A DNA stretch of 64,000 bases, from assembly GCA_947494715.1 (NCBI GenBank), contig CANLWG010000003.1:186001-250000 (forward strand). The letters are read 5' to 3'. This stretch comes from an uncultured Flavobacteriaceae bacterium (GTDB lineage Bacteria; Bacteroidota; Bacteroidia; Flavobacteriales; Flavobacteriaceae). A program made the position numbers and the translations under genes. Positions within the stretch are counted from its first letter, which is position 1. The number at the start of each line of letters is the position of its first letter. Under the pieces are notes generated by a model. It searched no databases. It was not told where the DNA came from and saw only the letters and a program-made list of their open reading frames with translations. Shown one piece after another: positions 1-8,470 of the stretch.

Positions 1-840
1 CTGGGCCACATTTTTGGGAACACCTACAATTTGAATTTTCTTTTTGGAATTGTAGCTTGTACCGATACCTTTTGGGGAATTCTTTTGAAAATAGGGCCAT
101 TTTCGAAGATGATACCTAATAAAATGACTTGCATCATGAACGGGGTCGTCCAAAAAATAGGCATCCAGATCCCAATAAATATTGGATTTAGTGGCCGAAA
201 GAATTTTTTGGATGATTTCGCTCTCTGCTGTATTTAAGGCATTGAAACCTATGAAGATGTGGGTTTGGGGTCCAATTTTAGCAACGTAGTCATCCAACCG
301 TTCACAAGCTTGCCTATATATTAGCCCTTGATGGCCAAGTCCCTTTTCTAATAATGTTGAGTTGAATACGTCGTAAAGTTCTTGCAGGCCATCCCAAAAC
401 CTCAAATGTTCCTTCATGATTTGGGTTTTTTCCGTATCCAATGACCAATGGCTTATTTGCTGAATTTCTGATAAGCTGGAAAATAGTTTTTTGGCGTCAA
501 TTACATAACGATCTATTTCATTAATATCTTGGAGCAAGGTCCTTCCCCATTTTGAAAAGGCAAAAAAATCATCTTTATTCGGATATGAACTTTTTTTGTA
601 GGCACTATAAAGTTCAAAGAGCTGTTGTGTAGGCTTGACAGAGGTGAGTCCGGATATCTTTTCAATAAAACTCTCAATGCTATAGATTTCGGGAACAAAA
701 AGAGGCTTGGTACTTGTTCTTGCTATTATATGTTTTAGAAAAGTCCCGGCTCGTTTGCTGGGAAGTATAAAAATCAAATCTTCAAGGGAACCAAACTTCT
801 GCCCTGTCTCGTTAATGACTTCTTCCAAAAAACTTTGCAT
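1..840 (-). CDS. AddB-like PD-(D/E)XK nuclease/helicase-like protein, N-terminal part
   Basis: This reading frame is open on the minus strand from an ATG at 840 to the window edge, so 280 residues of the N-terminus are visible. The start (MQSFLEEVINETGQKFG) followed by 'LIFILPSKRAGTFLKHII' resembles the inactivated helicase domain of AddB-type proteins, where a 'P(S/N)xR' segment stands in place of a working P-loop. A conserved 'FIGFNALNTAESEII' segment follows near residue 215. The C-terminal nuclease domain would lie outside the window. The AddA-like partner (3575-6667) is nearby on the same strand, separated by kbl and ompA. Family placement rests on those partial motifs and on context, so it is good but not certain. 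Confidence 0.75.
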   Translation of the reverse strand, partial: MQSFLEEVINETGQKFGSLEDLIFILPSKRAGTFLKHIIARTSTKPLFVPEIYSIESFIEKISGLTSVKPTQQLFELYSAYKKSSYPNKDDFFAFSKWGRTLLQDINEIDRYVIDAKKLFSSLSEIQQISHWSLDTEKTQIMKEHLRFWDGLQELYDVFNSTLLEKGLGHQGLIYRQACERLDDYVAKIGPQTHIFIGFNALNTAESEIIQKILSATKSNIYWDLDAYFLDDPVHDASHFIRYHLRKWPYFQKNSPKGIGTSYNSKKKIQIVGVPKNVAQ

Positions 841-850
841 AGCTAAAAAT

Positions 851-880
851 AAAAAAAGCCCTGACATAATTGTCAGGGCT
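851..880 (-). terminator. Intrinsic terminator of the OmpA gene
   Basis: A 10-bp perfect stem (857-866 with 871-880, loop TAAT) is followed on the minus strand by seven T residues (851-857). It lies 35 nt past the stop of the OmpA-family gene and just before the nuclease gene, so the two are probably separate transcripts. Confidence 0.85.
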
Positions 881-914
881 TTAAACTTAATTTATCCCAG
901 TATTGTGGAAGAGC

Positions 915-2261
915 TTATTTTACCAAGTTAATCTCTACCCTTCTGTTCTGTGTTCTACCAGCTCTTGTATTATTAGTGGCTATTGGCTTGTCTTCACCAT
1001 AACCGATGGCTGACAATCTGAACTCATCAATACCTTTATCTACCAAGAACTCTTTTACGGAAAGCGCTCTTTTTTCAGATAGACCTTGATTCAATTTAGC
1101 ACTACCAACACTATCTGTGTGTCCTTCTACAGTGAACCTAGCTGTTGGGTACTCGCTCAAAATTTGAATAATATCTACCATTACGGAAGTAGATTCTGCT
1201 TTGATACTAGCTTTACCTGTATCGAACAAGATTGTTCTTGCGTAATCGTTCAATTGTTTTTGAACTTCCTCAGTTACTTCAGGGCAACCTTGGTTGGCTA
1301 CAGTACCGGCAACATCAGGACATTGGTCATCTTTGTCCAATACACCATCACCATCTTTATCTGGCCATGGGCATCCTTTGTTTTCAGCAGGACCAGCCTC
1401 ATTAGGACACTCATCATCCTTATCGGCAACGCCGTCACCATCAGCATCAGGACATCCTGCTAAAGCGGCAAGACCAGCTTCGTTAGGACAAGCATCATCC
1501 TTATCTGCAATACCATCGCCATCAGCGTCGGGACATCCATTCATTTCCTTAGATCCAGCTTCGTTGGGGCAGCTATCCTTGCTATCCTCTATTCCATCGC
1601 CATCAGCATCGGGACAACCGTTGAAAGCCTCAAGACCTGCAACTTCTGGACAGGCATCATCTTTATCGTATATACCATCACCATCTGTGTCGGTTCCTCC
1701 GAATTTAACGGAAATACCGGCCAAATGCTGCCAGTGGGTAACCCCATAGTCCTCAAACGCATGCTTATATTGCGTCTGAACGGTAAGGCCTAAATTTTCA
1801 GTAAACCAGAAATTGATACCTACACCACCATTGGCAGTACCAGCACCTATTTCATCTACCCAAGTATAACCACCGCCAACTTCTACGAAAGGATCTATGA
1901 AGCTGTTGGGAAGAAATGTATATTTTATGGTACCATCTATAGCATAATGGGAGAGGTCATCTACTCTTGTATCCCCTAATTTACTAATCTTGTTCAAGGA
2001 ACCTCTAGCCCCAACGGAAAACCCGCTACCTACCGACTTGGATACACCTACGTAAGAGATAGATGGAAGGACGTTCCAGTGATCGTTCGCATTGAAGAAC
2101 TGGTTGCCAAAAGAACTTACATCACCTGTTGGGAATACGTCTACGGCATTTACCCCAAACTGAACCTGCCAAGGGTTATTCTCGTCTTGCGCTTGTATGC
2201 TGTTGAATCCTACAACAAGTAGGGCAACAACCAATAATTTGCTAAGATGTTTCATGTTCAA
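915..2261 (-). CDS. OmpA-family outer membrane protein with thrombospondin type 3 repeats
   Basis: The 448-residue protein links the outer membrane to peptidoglycan. It has a signal peptide ([21 protein letters not shown]... cleaved near AQA/QD at about residue 25), an N-terminal beta-barrel of about 165 residues, then about five calcium-binding TSP3 repeats of the type DxDGDGxxDxxDxCP between residues 190 and 325. The C-terminal OmpA domain (about 335-448) contains '[22 protein letters not shown]' as an overlapping pair of motifs ([14 protein letters not shown]) and ends '[10 protein letters not shown]', as expected for peptidoglycan binding. It has its own strong promoter and terminator and is probably abundant. 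The repeat region produces a long antisense open frame that I regard as an artefact. Confidence 0.93.
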   Translation of the reverse strand: MNMKHLSKLLVVALLVVGFNSIQAQDENNPWQVQFGVNAVDVFPTGDVSSFGNQFFNANDHWNVLPSISYVGVSKSVGSGFSVGARGSLNKISKLGDTRVDDLSHYAIDGTIKYTFLPNSFIDPFVEVGGGYTWVDEIGAGTANGGVGINFWFTENLGLTVQTQYKHAFEDYGVTHWQHLAGISVKFGGTDTDGDGIYDKDDACPEVAGLEAFNGCPDADGDGIEDSKDSCPNEAGSKEMNGCPDADGDGIADKDDACPNEAGLAALAGCPDADGDGVADKDDECPNEAGPAENKGCPWPDKDGDGVLDKDDQCPDVAGTVANQGCPEVTEEVQKQLNDYARTILFDTGKASIKAESTSVMVDIIQILSEYPTARFTVEGHTDSVGSAKLNQGLSEKRALSVKEFLVDKGIDEFRLSAIGYGEDKPIATNNTRAGRTQNRRVEINLVK

Positions 2262-2289
2262 AATTTTAAGTTTAAGTGTTTATTAGCTG

Positions 2290-2321
2290 CAAATGTAAGT
2301 TGTTAAATATTATTAACAAAA
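2290..2321 (-). promoter_or_regulatory. Bacteroidota-type promoter of the OmpA gene
   Basis: On the minus strand TTTTG (2317-2321) is followed after 19 nt by TACATTTG (2290-2297). This is a full match to the flavobacterial -33 TTG / -7 TAnnTTTG consensus. It sits 29 nt before the start codon. Confidence 0.85.
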
Positions 2322-2368
2322 TCAATTTTCTATTTTTTTTAACGCAGTTTATAGAAAAAATAACACCG

Positions 2369-3562
2369 TTAAACGATTTTTAATACCTCTCCAACCTCCT
2401 TAAATGCGGCAAGTGCCCGATTCAAATGTTCCATTTCGTGGGCTGCCGATAATTGTACCCTAATTCTTGCACGCCCTTTGGGAACCACAGGGTAAAAGAA
2501 ACCGATTACATAGATTCCTTTCTCCAATAACATGCTTGCCATTTGTTGTGATAGTTTGGCATCATAGAGCATTACCGGTACTATTGCGGAATCCCCATCG
2601 ATAATGTCAAAACCTACCTTTTTCATCTCTTTTTTGAAATATTCCGTATTCTTTTGAAGTTTATCCCGTAAGGAGGTATCCTTTTCCAACATATCAAAGA
2701 CCTTTATAGAGGCACCCACAATAGCGGGCGCCAAGGAATTTGAAAAGAGATAGGGTCTGGACCGTTGCCTCAGTATTTCAATTATTTCCTTTTTCCCCGT
2801 GGTATATCCCCCCATAGCACCGCCAAGGGCTTTTCCTAAGGTACCCGTAATGATATCTATACGACCCATCACTCCTTTTTCCTCTAAGGTTCCTCTCCCT
2901 TTTTCACCTATAAAACCTGTAGCATGGCATTCATCAATCATTACTAGGGCATCATATTCATCTGCTAGGTCGCATATTTTGTCCAAAGGAGCCAGCAGGC
3001 CATCCATAGAAAACACACCATCGCTTACTATAATTTTAAATCGAGCTCCATCCGTGTTGGCTTGTTTTAATTGTTTTTCCAACTCGCCCATATCACTGTT
3101 GGCATACCTATATCGCTTTGCCTTGCAAAGGCGAACACCATCTATTATCGAGGCATGGTTCAGGGAATCGGAGATAATGGCGTCTTCCGCGGTGAGCAGC
3201 GGTTCAAAGACTCCGCCATTGGCATCAAAGGCCGCGGCATATAATATGGTATCCTCAATACCATAAAAATGCGCTATTTTATGTTCCAGTTCTTTGTGAA
3301 TATCTTGAGTGCCACAAATAAAGCGTACCGACGACATTCCAAAGCCATGTGAATCCAAAGTTTCCTTGGCAGCTTTGATGACATCTGGATGTGATGACAG
3401 CCCAAGATAGTTGTTGGCGCAAAAATTAATGACTTCCTCCCCGGTAGAAATTTTGATTACCGCATCTTGCGGTGAGGTAATGATACGTTCTTCTTTAAAG
3501 AGTCCTGCCTCCTTTATAGCGTTCAATTCTTCCCTTAAGTGTTCCTTTATCTTTCCGTACAT
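2369..3562 (-). CDS. kbl: Glycine C-acetyltransferase (2-amino-3-ketobutyrate CoA ligase)
   Basis: This PLP enzyme of the alpha-oxoamine synthase family (397 residues, the usual length) cleaves 2-amino-3-ketobutyrate with CoA to glycine and acetyl-CoA, the second step of threonine breakdown. The PLP-binding lysine is K244 in 'GTLGKALGG'; '[17 protein letters not shown]' around 208-224 is the aspartate/histidine cofactor segment. Its ATG lies 12 nt after the AddA-like stop codon, so it is probably translated from the same transcript. The usual partner, threonine dehydrogenase (tdh), is not in the window. KBL is favoured over 8-amino-7-oxononanoate synthase (BioF) by strong overall resemblance and the [13 protein letters not shown] start. 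Confidence 0.93.
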   Translation of the reverse strand: MYGKIKEHLREELNAIKEAGLFKEERIITSPQDAVIKISTGEEVINFCANNYLGLSSHPDVIKAAKETLDSHGFGMSSVRFICGTQDIHKELEHKIAHFYGIEDTILYAAAFDANGGVFEPLLTAEDAIISDSLNHASIIDGVRLCKAKRYRYANSDMGELEKQLKQANTDGARFKIIVSDGVFSMDGLLAPLDKICDLADEYDALVMIDECHATGFIGEKGRGTLEEKGVMGRIDIITGTLGKALGGAMGGYTTGKKEIIEILRQRSRPYLFSNSLAPAIVGASIKVFDMLEKDTSLRDKLQKNTEYFKKEMKKVGFDIIDGDSAIVPVMLYDAKLSQQMASMLLEKGIYVIGFFYPVVPKGRARIRVQLSAAHEMEHLNRALAAFKEVGEVLKIV

Positions 3563-3574
3563 AGGTTTTGATTT

Positions 3575-6500
3575 CTATATGAATTCTGGGTTTACTTCCT
3601 TTTCAATATATACAATGATTCTATTCTCTACAACATATCCCATATGTTCCAAGGTATCCGCATACATATATAGTTGTTCATGATACTTGGTATTCTTCTT
3701 CCCGGTTTTATAGTCTATTATGGTGGCTTTATTATCTCTAAGTATTATTCTATCCGGCCTTAAGATTGTGCCATTTTTTGAAATAATGTCCTTCTCGTTC
3801 TTTACAATGTTTCCTTTGCTATAATGGTTAAGCAATTTGGGGTGATAGATAACTTTATGGACCATGGCCTTGAGATAATTAGCTTCGTTCTTTTCAATGT
3901 CCCCATTTTGAATCAAATGATCAAAAGTAGCTTCCAGATCCTCTTGGATTTCAATTTTACCTAATATATAATGTATAAGGTTTCCCCTTATAATGGCTGC
4001 TTCTCTTTCGGTGTCCCACAACATACCAGATTTAGTCAAAACCCTAAAGCCTGTTCGATCTTTGTGGGAATACATATAAGAGATGCTCTCTTCCAAATGC
4101 TGTGGGCCATTTTTAGTGGTTGGCAATGGGAGGGTACCAAATAGGTATTGGGAACTATTTTCTTGCCATATCCCTTTTTCCTTTAAAAAATGAATAAAAA
4201 GCCCTGAATACCTATCCGTTTTATGCTCACCTTTAGAAGTGAAATCTTTTTCCGAAATAACATAAAGACCTTTTATAGCACGAGTGAGGGCTACATATAA
4301 TATATTAAAGGCATCGAGTTCCAATTTGTATTGTTCCTCATTGAATAAAGTAGTCGCCTCTTCACCATATTCGGCTATTTCCTTTTTTTTACTGATCAAA
4401 ACCTCTGAAAATCCATTAAAGAGATCCTTTTTAACAGACAACCATAGTTTGGGGTCTATCTCCTCATATATATAGGAATTGGCATATGGAAAAATTACTA
4501 TGGGAAATTCCAATCCTTTGGCCTTATGTACGGTCATTATCTGTACGGCATTGTAAGCCGTGGGAGCTGTTATACCCAGTTTTTCCTTCTTCTTTTCCCA
4601 ATGTGACAAAAAAGCGGATATACCACCTTCTTCCTTATGCTCTGTCTCTAGGGCAAAATCCAACAGATTTACGATATAGGCATCCGATTTTTCCACTAAG
4701 CGGAACTGTCTTATAGCGTATTCCAGGCCATCGTAAACTGATAATCGATTCAGTTCCTCTAAATTGAAATCGTACTCTTTTTGCAATAAAAATGTAGGGT
4801 TTTCCAAATGGGCGACTATAAAGGAATGCTTCCCACTTATGTCGCCAGCAAGAAAATACAGGATTTGATAACTAGTTTCCAAATCCCCTGGTTGATTGGC
4901 ATAGCAGAGGAGGTTAACGAGAAAACCTACTTTAGGGCTACTTGCGAGCAATAGAGTTTCCGAGGAAACAATAGGAATATTTTGCCGCATCAAAAAATCC
5001 GCCAAAAGAATCCCGTGTTTTCTTTTGCGGGTAAGGATACAGATATCCGCAAATCGATATTCTTTTTCCGACAATTCCCGTATATGTTCCAGAACTTTAT
5101 GACAATACAATTCGTCACTGTTCAAATCTTCTTCCTTTTCCAAAAAAGTAATTTTGACCAAGCCACCATTTTGTGAATTGAGCTCCTGTTCGTTGCCCTT
5201 TTCAAATAGGGTGTTGTACATTTCATTGTTAAGGAACGGGCTCGTACTTTTAAAAAAGGAATTGTTGAACTTCACAATTTCCTCGAAACTACGGTAATTC
5301 TTAGGGAGACTCTCTATGGTGGGGGAAACGACAAATGGATTGACGGTCAAATTTGTAAGGTTCAGAAATTGCTCTGCCTTACCTCCCCGCCATCTATATA
5401 TGGCCTGTTTGGCATCCCCTACCAGAAATAGGGATCCACTTTCACCGGCCAAGGCATTGTCTATGAGGTGGGTAAGGTTGTTCCATTGCATTTCTGATGT
5501 ATCTTGGAATTCGTCTATAAAGTAATGACGGTACTTTTCCCCTAAACGTTCGTAGATAAATGGGGCAGGCTGATTTTTGATTTCCTTGGATATTATGGAA
5601 TTAAATTCAGAAATGGACAATTGATCGCGTTCCGTTTGGATACTTTTCACTTCATGGTTAATGGCGTTTAGAACGGTCAGGGGAACTATGTTTGCATAAA
5701 CGTTTCTTAGAAATGCCCTATGGTACAGTATTTCTTTTATTCCACGATATACGGTAAGAAGATTTGTAGGGATTTCCATTGAGGGAAGTTGAATACCCGA
5801 CTTTAGTATTTTTCCTTCTAGAAGATTGTCTTCCAACTTATTATTGTAGAGCTTGTAAGGATTAAATTCCGATGCACTGATTTTTTTAAAATGATTGGGA
5901 AGCGTTTCTCTTGGAAAGTCACCGGCTTCCAATCCTGAGGCTTCGATTATTTCCAAAGCCTCCCCCGCAGATAGAATTGCCTTTTTTTCGAGTGATTTGA
6001 TTTCGGAACGAATATGTTTTTTCAACGTTATAAAATCGTCCAATCCTCTGTTTTCCAGGTTTTTTATGTGGGAAGAATGGGTCTCATTAAACAGAAGTAT
6101 TCCTATTTTCTTAAGATCGAAGGCTATATCCCAACTCTTGTTATCGTCTATTTTTTCAAGTGCAAATTCAATGAGCACCTGGGTCAATTGTTTATCGTTT
6201 CCAGCTTTACCAATAAGCCGATCCACCGCCTCGCCTAAGAGAATGTCGTTGTCCAAAACTACCTCAAAATTCTGGGGTAATTTTAAATCACGGGCAAAAG
6301 TCCGGATCAAACGATGTGTGAATTTATCTATGGTGGAAACATCAAAAAAGGCATAATTATGAAGTATGTCCTTAAGGGTGTGCTTTGCACGATCCCGTAA
6401 GGTTTCCAGGTTCAATTTCAGATCGCCCATAACATCCAGAAACAATGGGGATGCCTGTTTTAAATCCTTTGTGCGACTAAAATCAAATAGGCTTTCCAAA

Positions 6501-6667
6501 ATGCGATTTTTCATTTCGTTCACCGCTTTGTTAGTGAAGGTAATGGCCAAAATATTCTTAAAACTTTTGGGCGAGGAAAGGGCAATTTTTAAATACTCCC
6601 TTGTAAGAGTATACGTCTTACCAGACCCTGCAGAAGCATCATATATTTTGAAAGAAGTACCCAACAT
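3575..6667 (-). CDS. AddA/RecB-like UvrD-family helicase with C-terminal PD-(D/E)XK nuclease
   Basis: The 1030-residue ATP-dependent 3'-5' DNA helicase/nuclease should act in double-strand-break end resection with the AddB-like protein. Visible motifs are Walker A 'ASAGSGKT' (11-18), Walker B '[12 protein letters not shown]' (near 385), '[14 protein letters not shown]' (motif III region), helicase motif '[14 protein letters not shown]' (near 711) and a C-terminal RecB-type nuclease core '[10 protein letters not shown]...IIDYKTGKK' (near 970-987). The gene begins a minus-strand run with kbl (12-nt gap) and is divergent from superoxide dismutase. Flavobacterial homologues are usually annotated only as UvrD-helicase domain proteins; the AddA role is inferred from domain order and the AddB-like gene nearby. 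Confidence 0.88.
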   Translation of the reverse strand: MLGTSFKIYDASAGSGKTYTLTREYLKIALSSPKSFKNILAITFTNKAVNEMKNRILESLFDFSRTKDLKQASPLFLDVMGDLKLNLETLRDRAKHTLKDILHNYAFFDVSTIDKFTHRLIRTFARDLKLPQNFEVVLDNDILLGEAVDRLIGKAGNDKQLTQVLIEFALEKIDDNKSWDIAFDLKKIGILLFNETHSSHIKNLENRGLDDFITLKKHIRSEIKSLEKKAILSAGEALEIIEASGLEAGDFPRETLPNHFKKISASEFNPYKLYNNKLEDNLLEGKILKSGIQLPSMEIPTNLLTVYRGIKEILYHRAFLRNVYANIVPLTVLNAINHEVKSIQTERDQLSISEFNSIISKEIKNQPAPFIYERLGEKYRHYFIDEFQDTSEMQWNNLTHLIDNALAGESGSLFLVGDAKQAIYRWRGGKAEQFLNLTNLTVNPFVVSPTIESLPKNYRSFEEIVKFNNSFFKSTSPFLNNEMYNTLFEKGNEQELNSQNGGLVKITFLEKEEDLNSDELYCHKVLEHIRELSEKEYRFADICILTRKRKHGILLADFLMRQNIPIVSSETLLLASSPKVGFLVNLLCYANQPGDLETSYQILYFLAGDISGKHSFIVAHLENPTFLLQKEYDFNLEELNRLSVYDGLEYAIRQFRLVEKSDAYIVNLLDFALETEHKEEGGISAFLSHWEKKKEKLGITAPTAYNAVQIMTVHKAKGLEFPIVIFPYANSYIYEEIDPKLWLSVKKDLFNGFSEVLISKKKEIAEYGEEATTLFNEEQYKLELDAFNILYVALTRAIKGLYVISEKDFTSKGEHKTDRYSGLFIHFLKEKGIWQENSSQYLFGTLPLPTTKNGPQHLEESISYMYSHKDRTGFRVLTKSGMLWDTEREAAIIRGNLIHYILGKIEIQEDLEATFDHLIQNGDIEKNEANYLKAMVHKVIYHPKLLNHYSKGNIVKNEKDIISKNGTILRPDRIILRDNKATIIDYKTGKKNTKYHEQLYMYADTLEHMGYVVENRIIVYIEKEVNPEFI

Positions 6668-6738
6668 TCCAATTGCAAAATACGGAATATGAAACGGTTC
6701 TTAACAAATAATTATGGGAATATGTTTGTTAAAAAATG

Positions 6739-6746
6739 TAAATTTG
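6739..6746 (+). promoter_or_regulatory. Probable -7 box of superoxide dismutase
   Basis: TAAATTTG matches the TAnnTTTG element and lies 35 nt before the chosen ATG at 6782. I see no good TTG at -33, so the promoter is called on the -7 box alone. Confidence 0.5.
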
Positions 6747-6781
6747 AATTGCAATATTTATTAACTAAAAACACAATAAAA

Positions 6782-7390
6782 ATGGCTTTTGAACTACCTA
6801 AATTACCTTATGCCTACGACGCATTGGAACCACATATTGATGCCAGGACCATGGAAATTCATCATACAAAACATCATAATGGCTATACTTCAAAATTGAA
6901 TGGAGCGATAGAAGGAAGTAATCTTGCGAACAAGAGTATAGAAGATATTCTGAAAGATTTGGACATGTCCAATTCTGCTGTTCGGAATAATGGCGGCGGA
7001 TACTATAACCATTCCTTGTTTTGGGAGATTATGTCTCCCAATGGAGGAGGAGCTCCATCCGGGGAATTGGCCAATGCCATAAACAGTGCCTTTGGTTCTT
7101 TTGATGGCTTTAAGGATGAATTTAGCGGTGCTGCGGGATCTAGGTTCGGATCGGGTTGGGCTTGGCTTTGTGTGCATCCGGGAGGAGAGGTGAAAATTTG
7201 CTCTACCCCCAATCAAGATAATCCGTTAATGCCGGACACAGGCTGTGGAGGCTATCCTATTTTGGGATTGGATGTTTGGGAACATGCCTATTACTTAAAC
7301 TATCAAAATAGAAGACCTGATTACATCAATGCATTTTTTAATGTAATCAATTGGGAAAAGGTCAGTGAGCTCTATGCATCAAATAGTTAG
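6782..7390 (+). CDS. sodA: Superoxide dismutase (Fe/Mn family)
   Basis: The 202-residue cytoplasmic enzyme disproportionates superoxide to hydrogen peroxide and oxygen. Metal ligands are visible: H27 in 'MEIHHTKHH', the histidine of 'YYNHSLFW', and Asp and His of '[18 protein letters not shown]'. The reading frame stays open upstream to 6689, but the family begins at [18 protein letters not shown], and the promoter-like box at 6739 lies between the two, so the ATG at 6782 is chosen. Metal preference (Fe, Mn or cambialistic) cannot be read safely from the sequence. A terminator follows at 7443. Confidence 0.95.
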   Translation: MAFELPKLPYAYDALEPHIDARTMEIHHTKHHNGYTSKLNGAIEGSNLANKSIEDILKDLDMSNSAVRNNGGGYYNHSLFWEIMSPNGGGAPSGELANAINSAFGSFDGFKDEFSGAAGSRFGSGWAWLCVHPGGEVKICSTPNQDNPLMPDTGCGGYPILGLDVWEHAYYLNYQNRRPDYINAFFNVINWEKVSELYASNS

Positions 7391-7442
7391 CAGATGATCT
7401 TTAACTTATTTTGAGTTAGAGATAATAATACTTGGTTAAAGA

Positions 7443-7467
7443 ATCCCGCCAAAGCGCGGGATTTTTT
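7443..7467 (+). terminator. Intrinsic terminator of superoxide dismutase
   Basis: The stem ATCCCGC/GCGGGAT (7443-7449 and 7456-7462) is followed by a run of T residues, 53 nt after the sod stop codon. Confidence 0.85.
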
Positions 7468-7485
7468 ATGGGTTTTTTGAAATAG

Positions 7486-7555
7486 AAAAGGGTGGAGAAG
7501 CCTCCACCCTTTTCGTCCCAAATCTTACCATAAACTTAACCTACTTATGCTATGG
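7486..7555 (-). ncRNA. Putative small RNA, array copy 1
   Basis: Predicted transcript of about 70 nt. The core occupies 7516-7555 (one change: TTTATGG where the others read TTCATGG). The hairpin arms are 7486-7497 and 7502-7513 (AAAAGGGTGGAG with CTCCACCCTTTT, plus-strand loop AAGC). The likely -7 box is TAATTTAG (7561-7568), 5 nt before the core, one mismatch from TAnnTTTG. I do not recognise a named RNA family. Confidence 0.65.
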
Positions 7556-7560
7556 CATTA

Positions 7561-7568
7561 CTAAATTA
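7561..7568 (-). promoter_or_regulatory. -7-like box of small-RNA copy 1
   Basis: TAATTTAG on the minus strand, at the same 5-nt distance from the conserved core as the boxes of the other copies; no clear -33 element. Confidence 0.4.
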
Positions 7569-7690
7569 CTGGTATTGTGGGAAATAAAAAAGAAATTTTA
7601 AGAAATTTTAAGGGATTTGAACCAAAAGAACATGGATTAATACGGATAAAAGTGGGTTAATCCTTGTTAATTACTTGACTCTCAGCAATA

Positions 7691-7759
7691 AAAATGGCGG
7701 AGCTCAGCTCCGCCATTTTCCCCAAATCTTACCATGAACTTAACCTACTTATGCTATGG
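7691..7759 (-). ncRNA. Putative small RNA, array copy 2
   Basis: Predicted transcript of about 69 nt. The core is 7720-7759. The hairpin arms are 7691-7703 and 7707-7719, with GGCGGAGC paired to GCTCCGCC and AAAAT/ATTTT flanks. Compared with copies 3 and 4, one base pair of the stem is swapped (G:C for A:T), which keeps the pairing intact. Confidence 0.7.
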
Positions 7760-7764
7760 TCCTC

Positions 7765-7796
7765 CAAACATAGTGTATCAATGCTATTCCAAAAAA
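7765..7796 (-). promoter_or_regulatory. Promoter of small-RNA copy 2
   Basis: On the minus strand TTTTTTG (7790-7796) precedes TATGTTTG (7765-7772) with a 17-nt spacer. TATGTTTG is a full match to TAnnTTTG. The conserved core starts 5 nt downstream, where transcription would be expected to begin. Confidence 0.65.
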
Positions 7797-7898
7797 GGTT
7801 TTGGATGAACGCCCTTATCTATGGTTGAAATACCATCCAAAGGGCAATGTCTTATAAAAGAATAGGAAAAGGAATACAAAAGCAGATCTGGCACAAAT

Positions 7899-7967
7899 AA
7901 AAAGGCGGAACTCAGTTCCGCCTTTTTCCCCAAATCTTACCATGAACTTAACCTACTTATGCTATGG
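7899..7967 (-). ncRNA. Putative small RNA, array copy 3
   Basis: Predicted transcript of about 69 nt with core 7928-7967 and hairpin arms 7899-7911 and 7915-7927 (GGCGGAAC with GTTCCGCC, A5/T5 flanks, which give a U-tract on the minus-strand RNA). It is nearly identical to copy 4 through core, hairpin and spacer. Confidence 0.7.
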
Positions 7968-7972
7968 TCCTC

Positions 7973-8004
7973 CAAACATAGTGTATCGATGTTATTCCAA
8001 AAAA
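7973..8004 (-). promoter_or_regulatory. Promoter of small-RNA copy 3
   Basis: TTTTTTG (7998-8004), 17-nt spacer, TATGTTTG (7973-7980) on the minus strand, then 5 nt to the core. Confidence 0.65.
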
Positions 8005-8106
8005 GGTTTTGGATGAACGCCCTTATCTATGGTTGAAATGCCATCCAAAGGGCATTGTCTTATAAAGGGACAGGAAAAGGAATACAAAAGCAGATCTGGC
8101 ACAAAT

Positions 8107-8175
8107 AAAAAGGCGGAACTCAGTTCCGCCTTTTTCCCCAAATCTTACCATGAACTTAACCTACTTATGCTATGG
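8107..8175 (-). ncRNA. Putative small RNA, array copy 4
   Basis: Predicted transcript of about 69 nt with core 8136-8175 and hairpin arms 8107-8119 and 8123-8135. The unit matches copy 3; the spacer upstream of its promoter diverges after about 60 bp. Confidence 0.7.
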
Positions 8176-8180
8176 TCCTC

Positions 8181-8188
8181 CAAACATA
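8181..8188 (-). promoter_or_regulatory. -7 box of small-RNA copy 4
   Basis: TATGTTTG on the minus strand, 5 nt before the core. The -33 position reads TTTTTTA instead of TTTTTTG, so this promoter may be weaker than those of copies 2 and 3. Confidence 0.55.
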
Positions 8189-8293
8189 GTGTAACGATGT
8201 TATTCTAAAAAAGGTTTTGGATGAATGTCCAATAAGTAGGTCAAAATACAGGATTGTTGAACGATATAGTATTATAAAGGATTTCGTAAAAAT

Positions 8294-8364
8294 AAAAAAG
8301 GTGGAGTAGCCTCCACCTTTTTTGCCCCAAATCTTACCATGAACTTAACCTACTTATGCTATGG
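8294..8364 (-). ncRNA. Putative small RNA, array copy 5
   Basis: Predicted transcript of about 71 nt with core 8325-8364 and hairpin arms 8294-8306 and 8311-8323 (GGTGGAG with CTCCACC, A6/T6 flanks). The stem is of the copy-1 type, with T:A where copies 2-4 have C:G. The upstream sequence is unrelated to that of copies 2-4. Confidence 0.68.
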
Positions 8365-8369
8365 CAGAC

Positions 8370-8377
8370 CTAAAATA
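8370..8377 (-). promoter_or_regulatory. -7-like box of small-RNA copy 5
   Basis: TATTTTAG on the minus strand, again 5 nt before the core and one mismatch from TAnnTTTG; no clear -33 element. Confidence 0.4.
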
Positions 8378-8426
8378 GGTTGGCTGTACTCCTTATAGGC
8401 CATAAACCCGACAAAAGACAACAATG

Positions 8427-8462
8427 ATCGATGAAATGCACAAATTTGTGCATTTCATCGAT
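8427..8462. repeat. Perfect 36-bp palindrome downstream of purF
   Basis: Two uninterrupted 18-bp arms (8427-8444 and 8445-8462, beginning ATCGATGAAATGCAC) meet without a loop, 8 nt beyond the purF-like stop codon. It may act as the purF terminator although no U-tract follows, or be a protein-binding site. It is AT-rich and unlike the GC-rich hairpins of the neighbouring array. Confidence 0.85.
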
Positions 8463-8470
8463 AAAGACAA

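Larger units (their letters stand above)
7486..8377 (-). repeat. Five-copy tandem array of putative small-RNA units
   Basis: This gene-free stretch holds five copies of one element, starting at 7486, 7691, 7899, 8107 and 8294 (periods 205, 208, 208 and 187 bp). Each copy, read on the minus strand, has a TAnnTT(T/A)G box, 5 nt, a conserved ~40-nt core (begins CCATAGCATAAGTAGG, ends GTAAGATTTGGG) and a GC-rich hairpin with flanking A and T runs. Copies 2-4 also share nearly identical spacers, so they look like recent duplications. Copies 1 and 5 have unrelated spacers yet keep the core, the hairpin and the box, which marks the functional unit. Confidence 0.9.

Noticed and set aside
1294-1749. 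151-residue open frame antisense to the OmpA gene, rich in Ser/Pro repeats
   Set aside because: It mirrors the DxDGDG repeats on the opposite strand; the periodicity is explained by the TSP3 repeats and there is no start signal of its own.
6689-6781. N-terminal extension of superoxide dismutase
   Set aside because: The 31 extra residues do not fit the family and would include the promoter-like TAAATTTG box; the ATG at 6782 is preferred.
7486-8377. CRISPR array
   Set aside because: The units are 187-208 bp with imperfectly conserved repeats and near-identical spacers in the middle; no cas gene is present.
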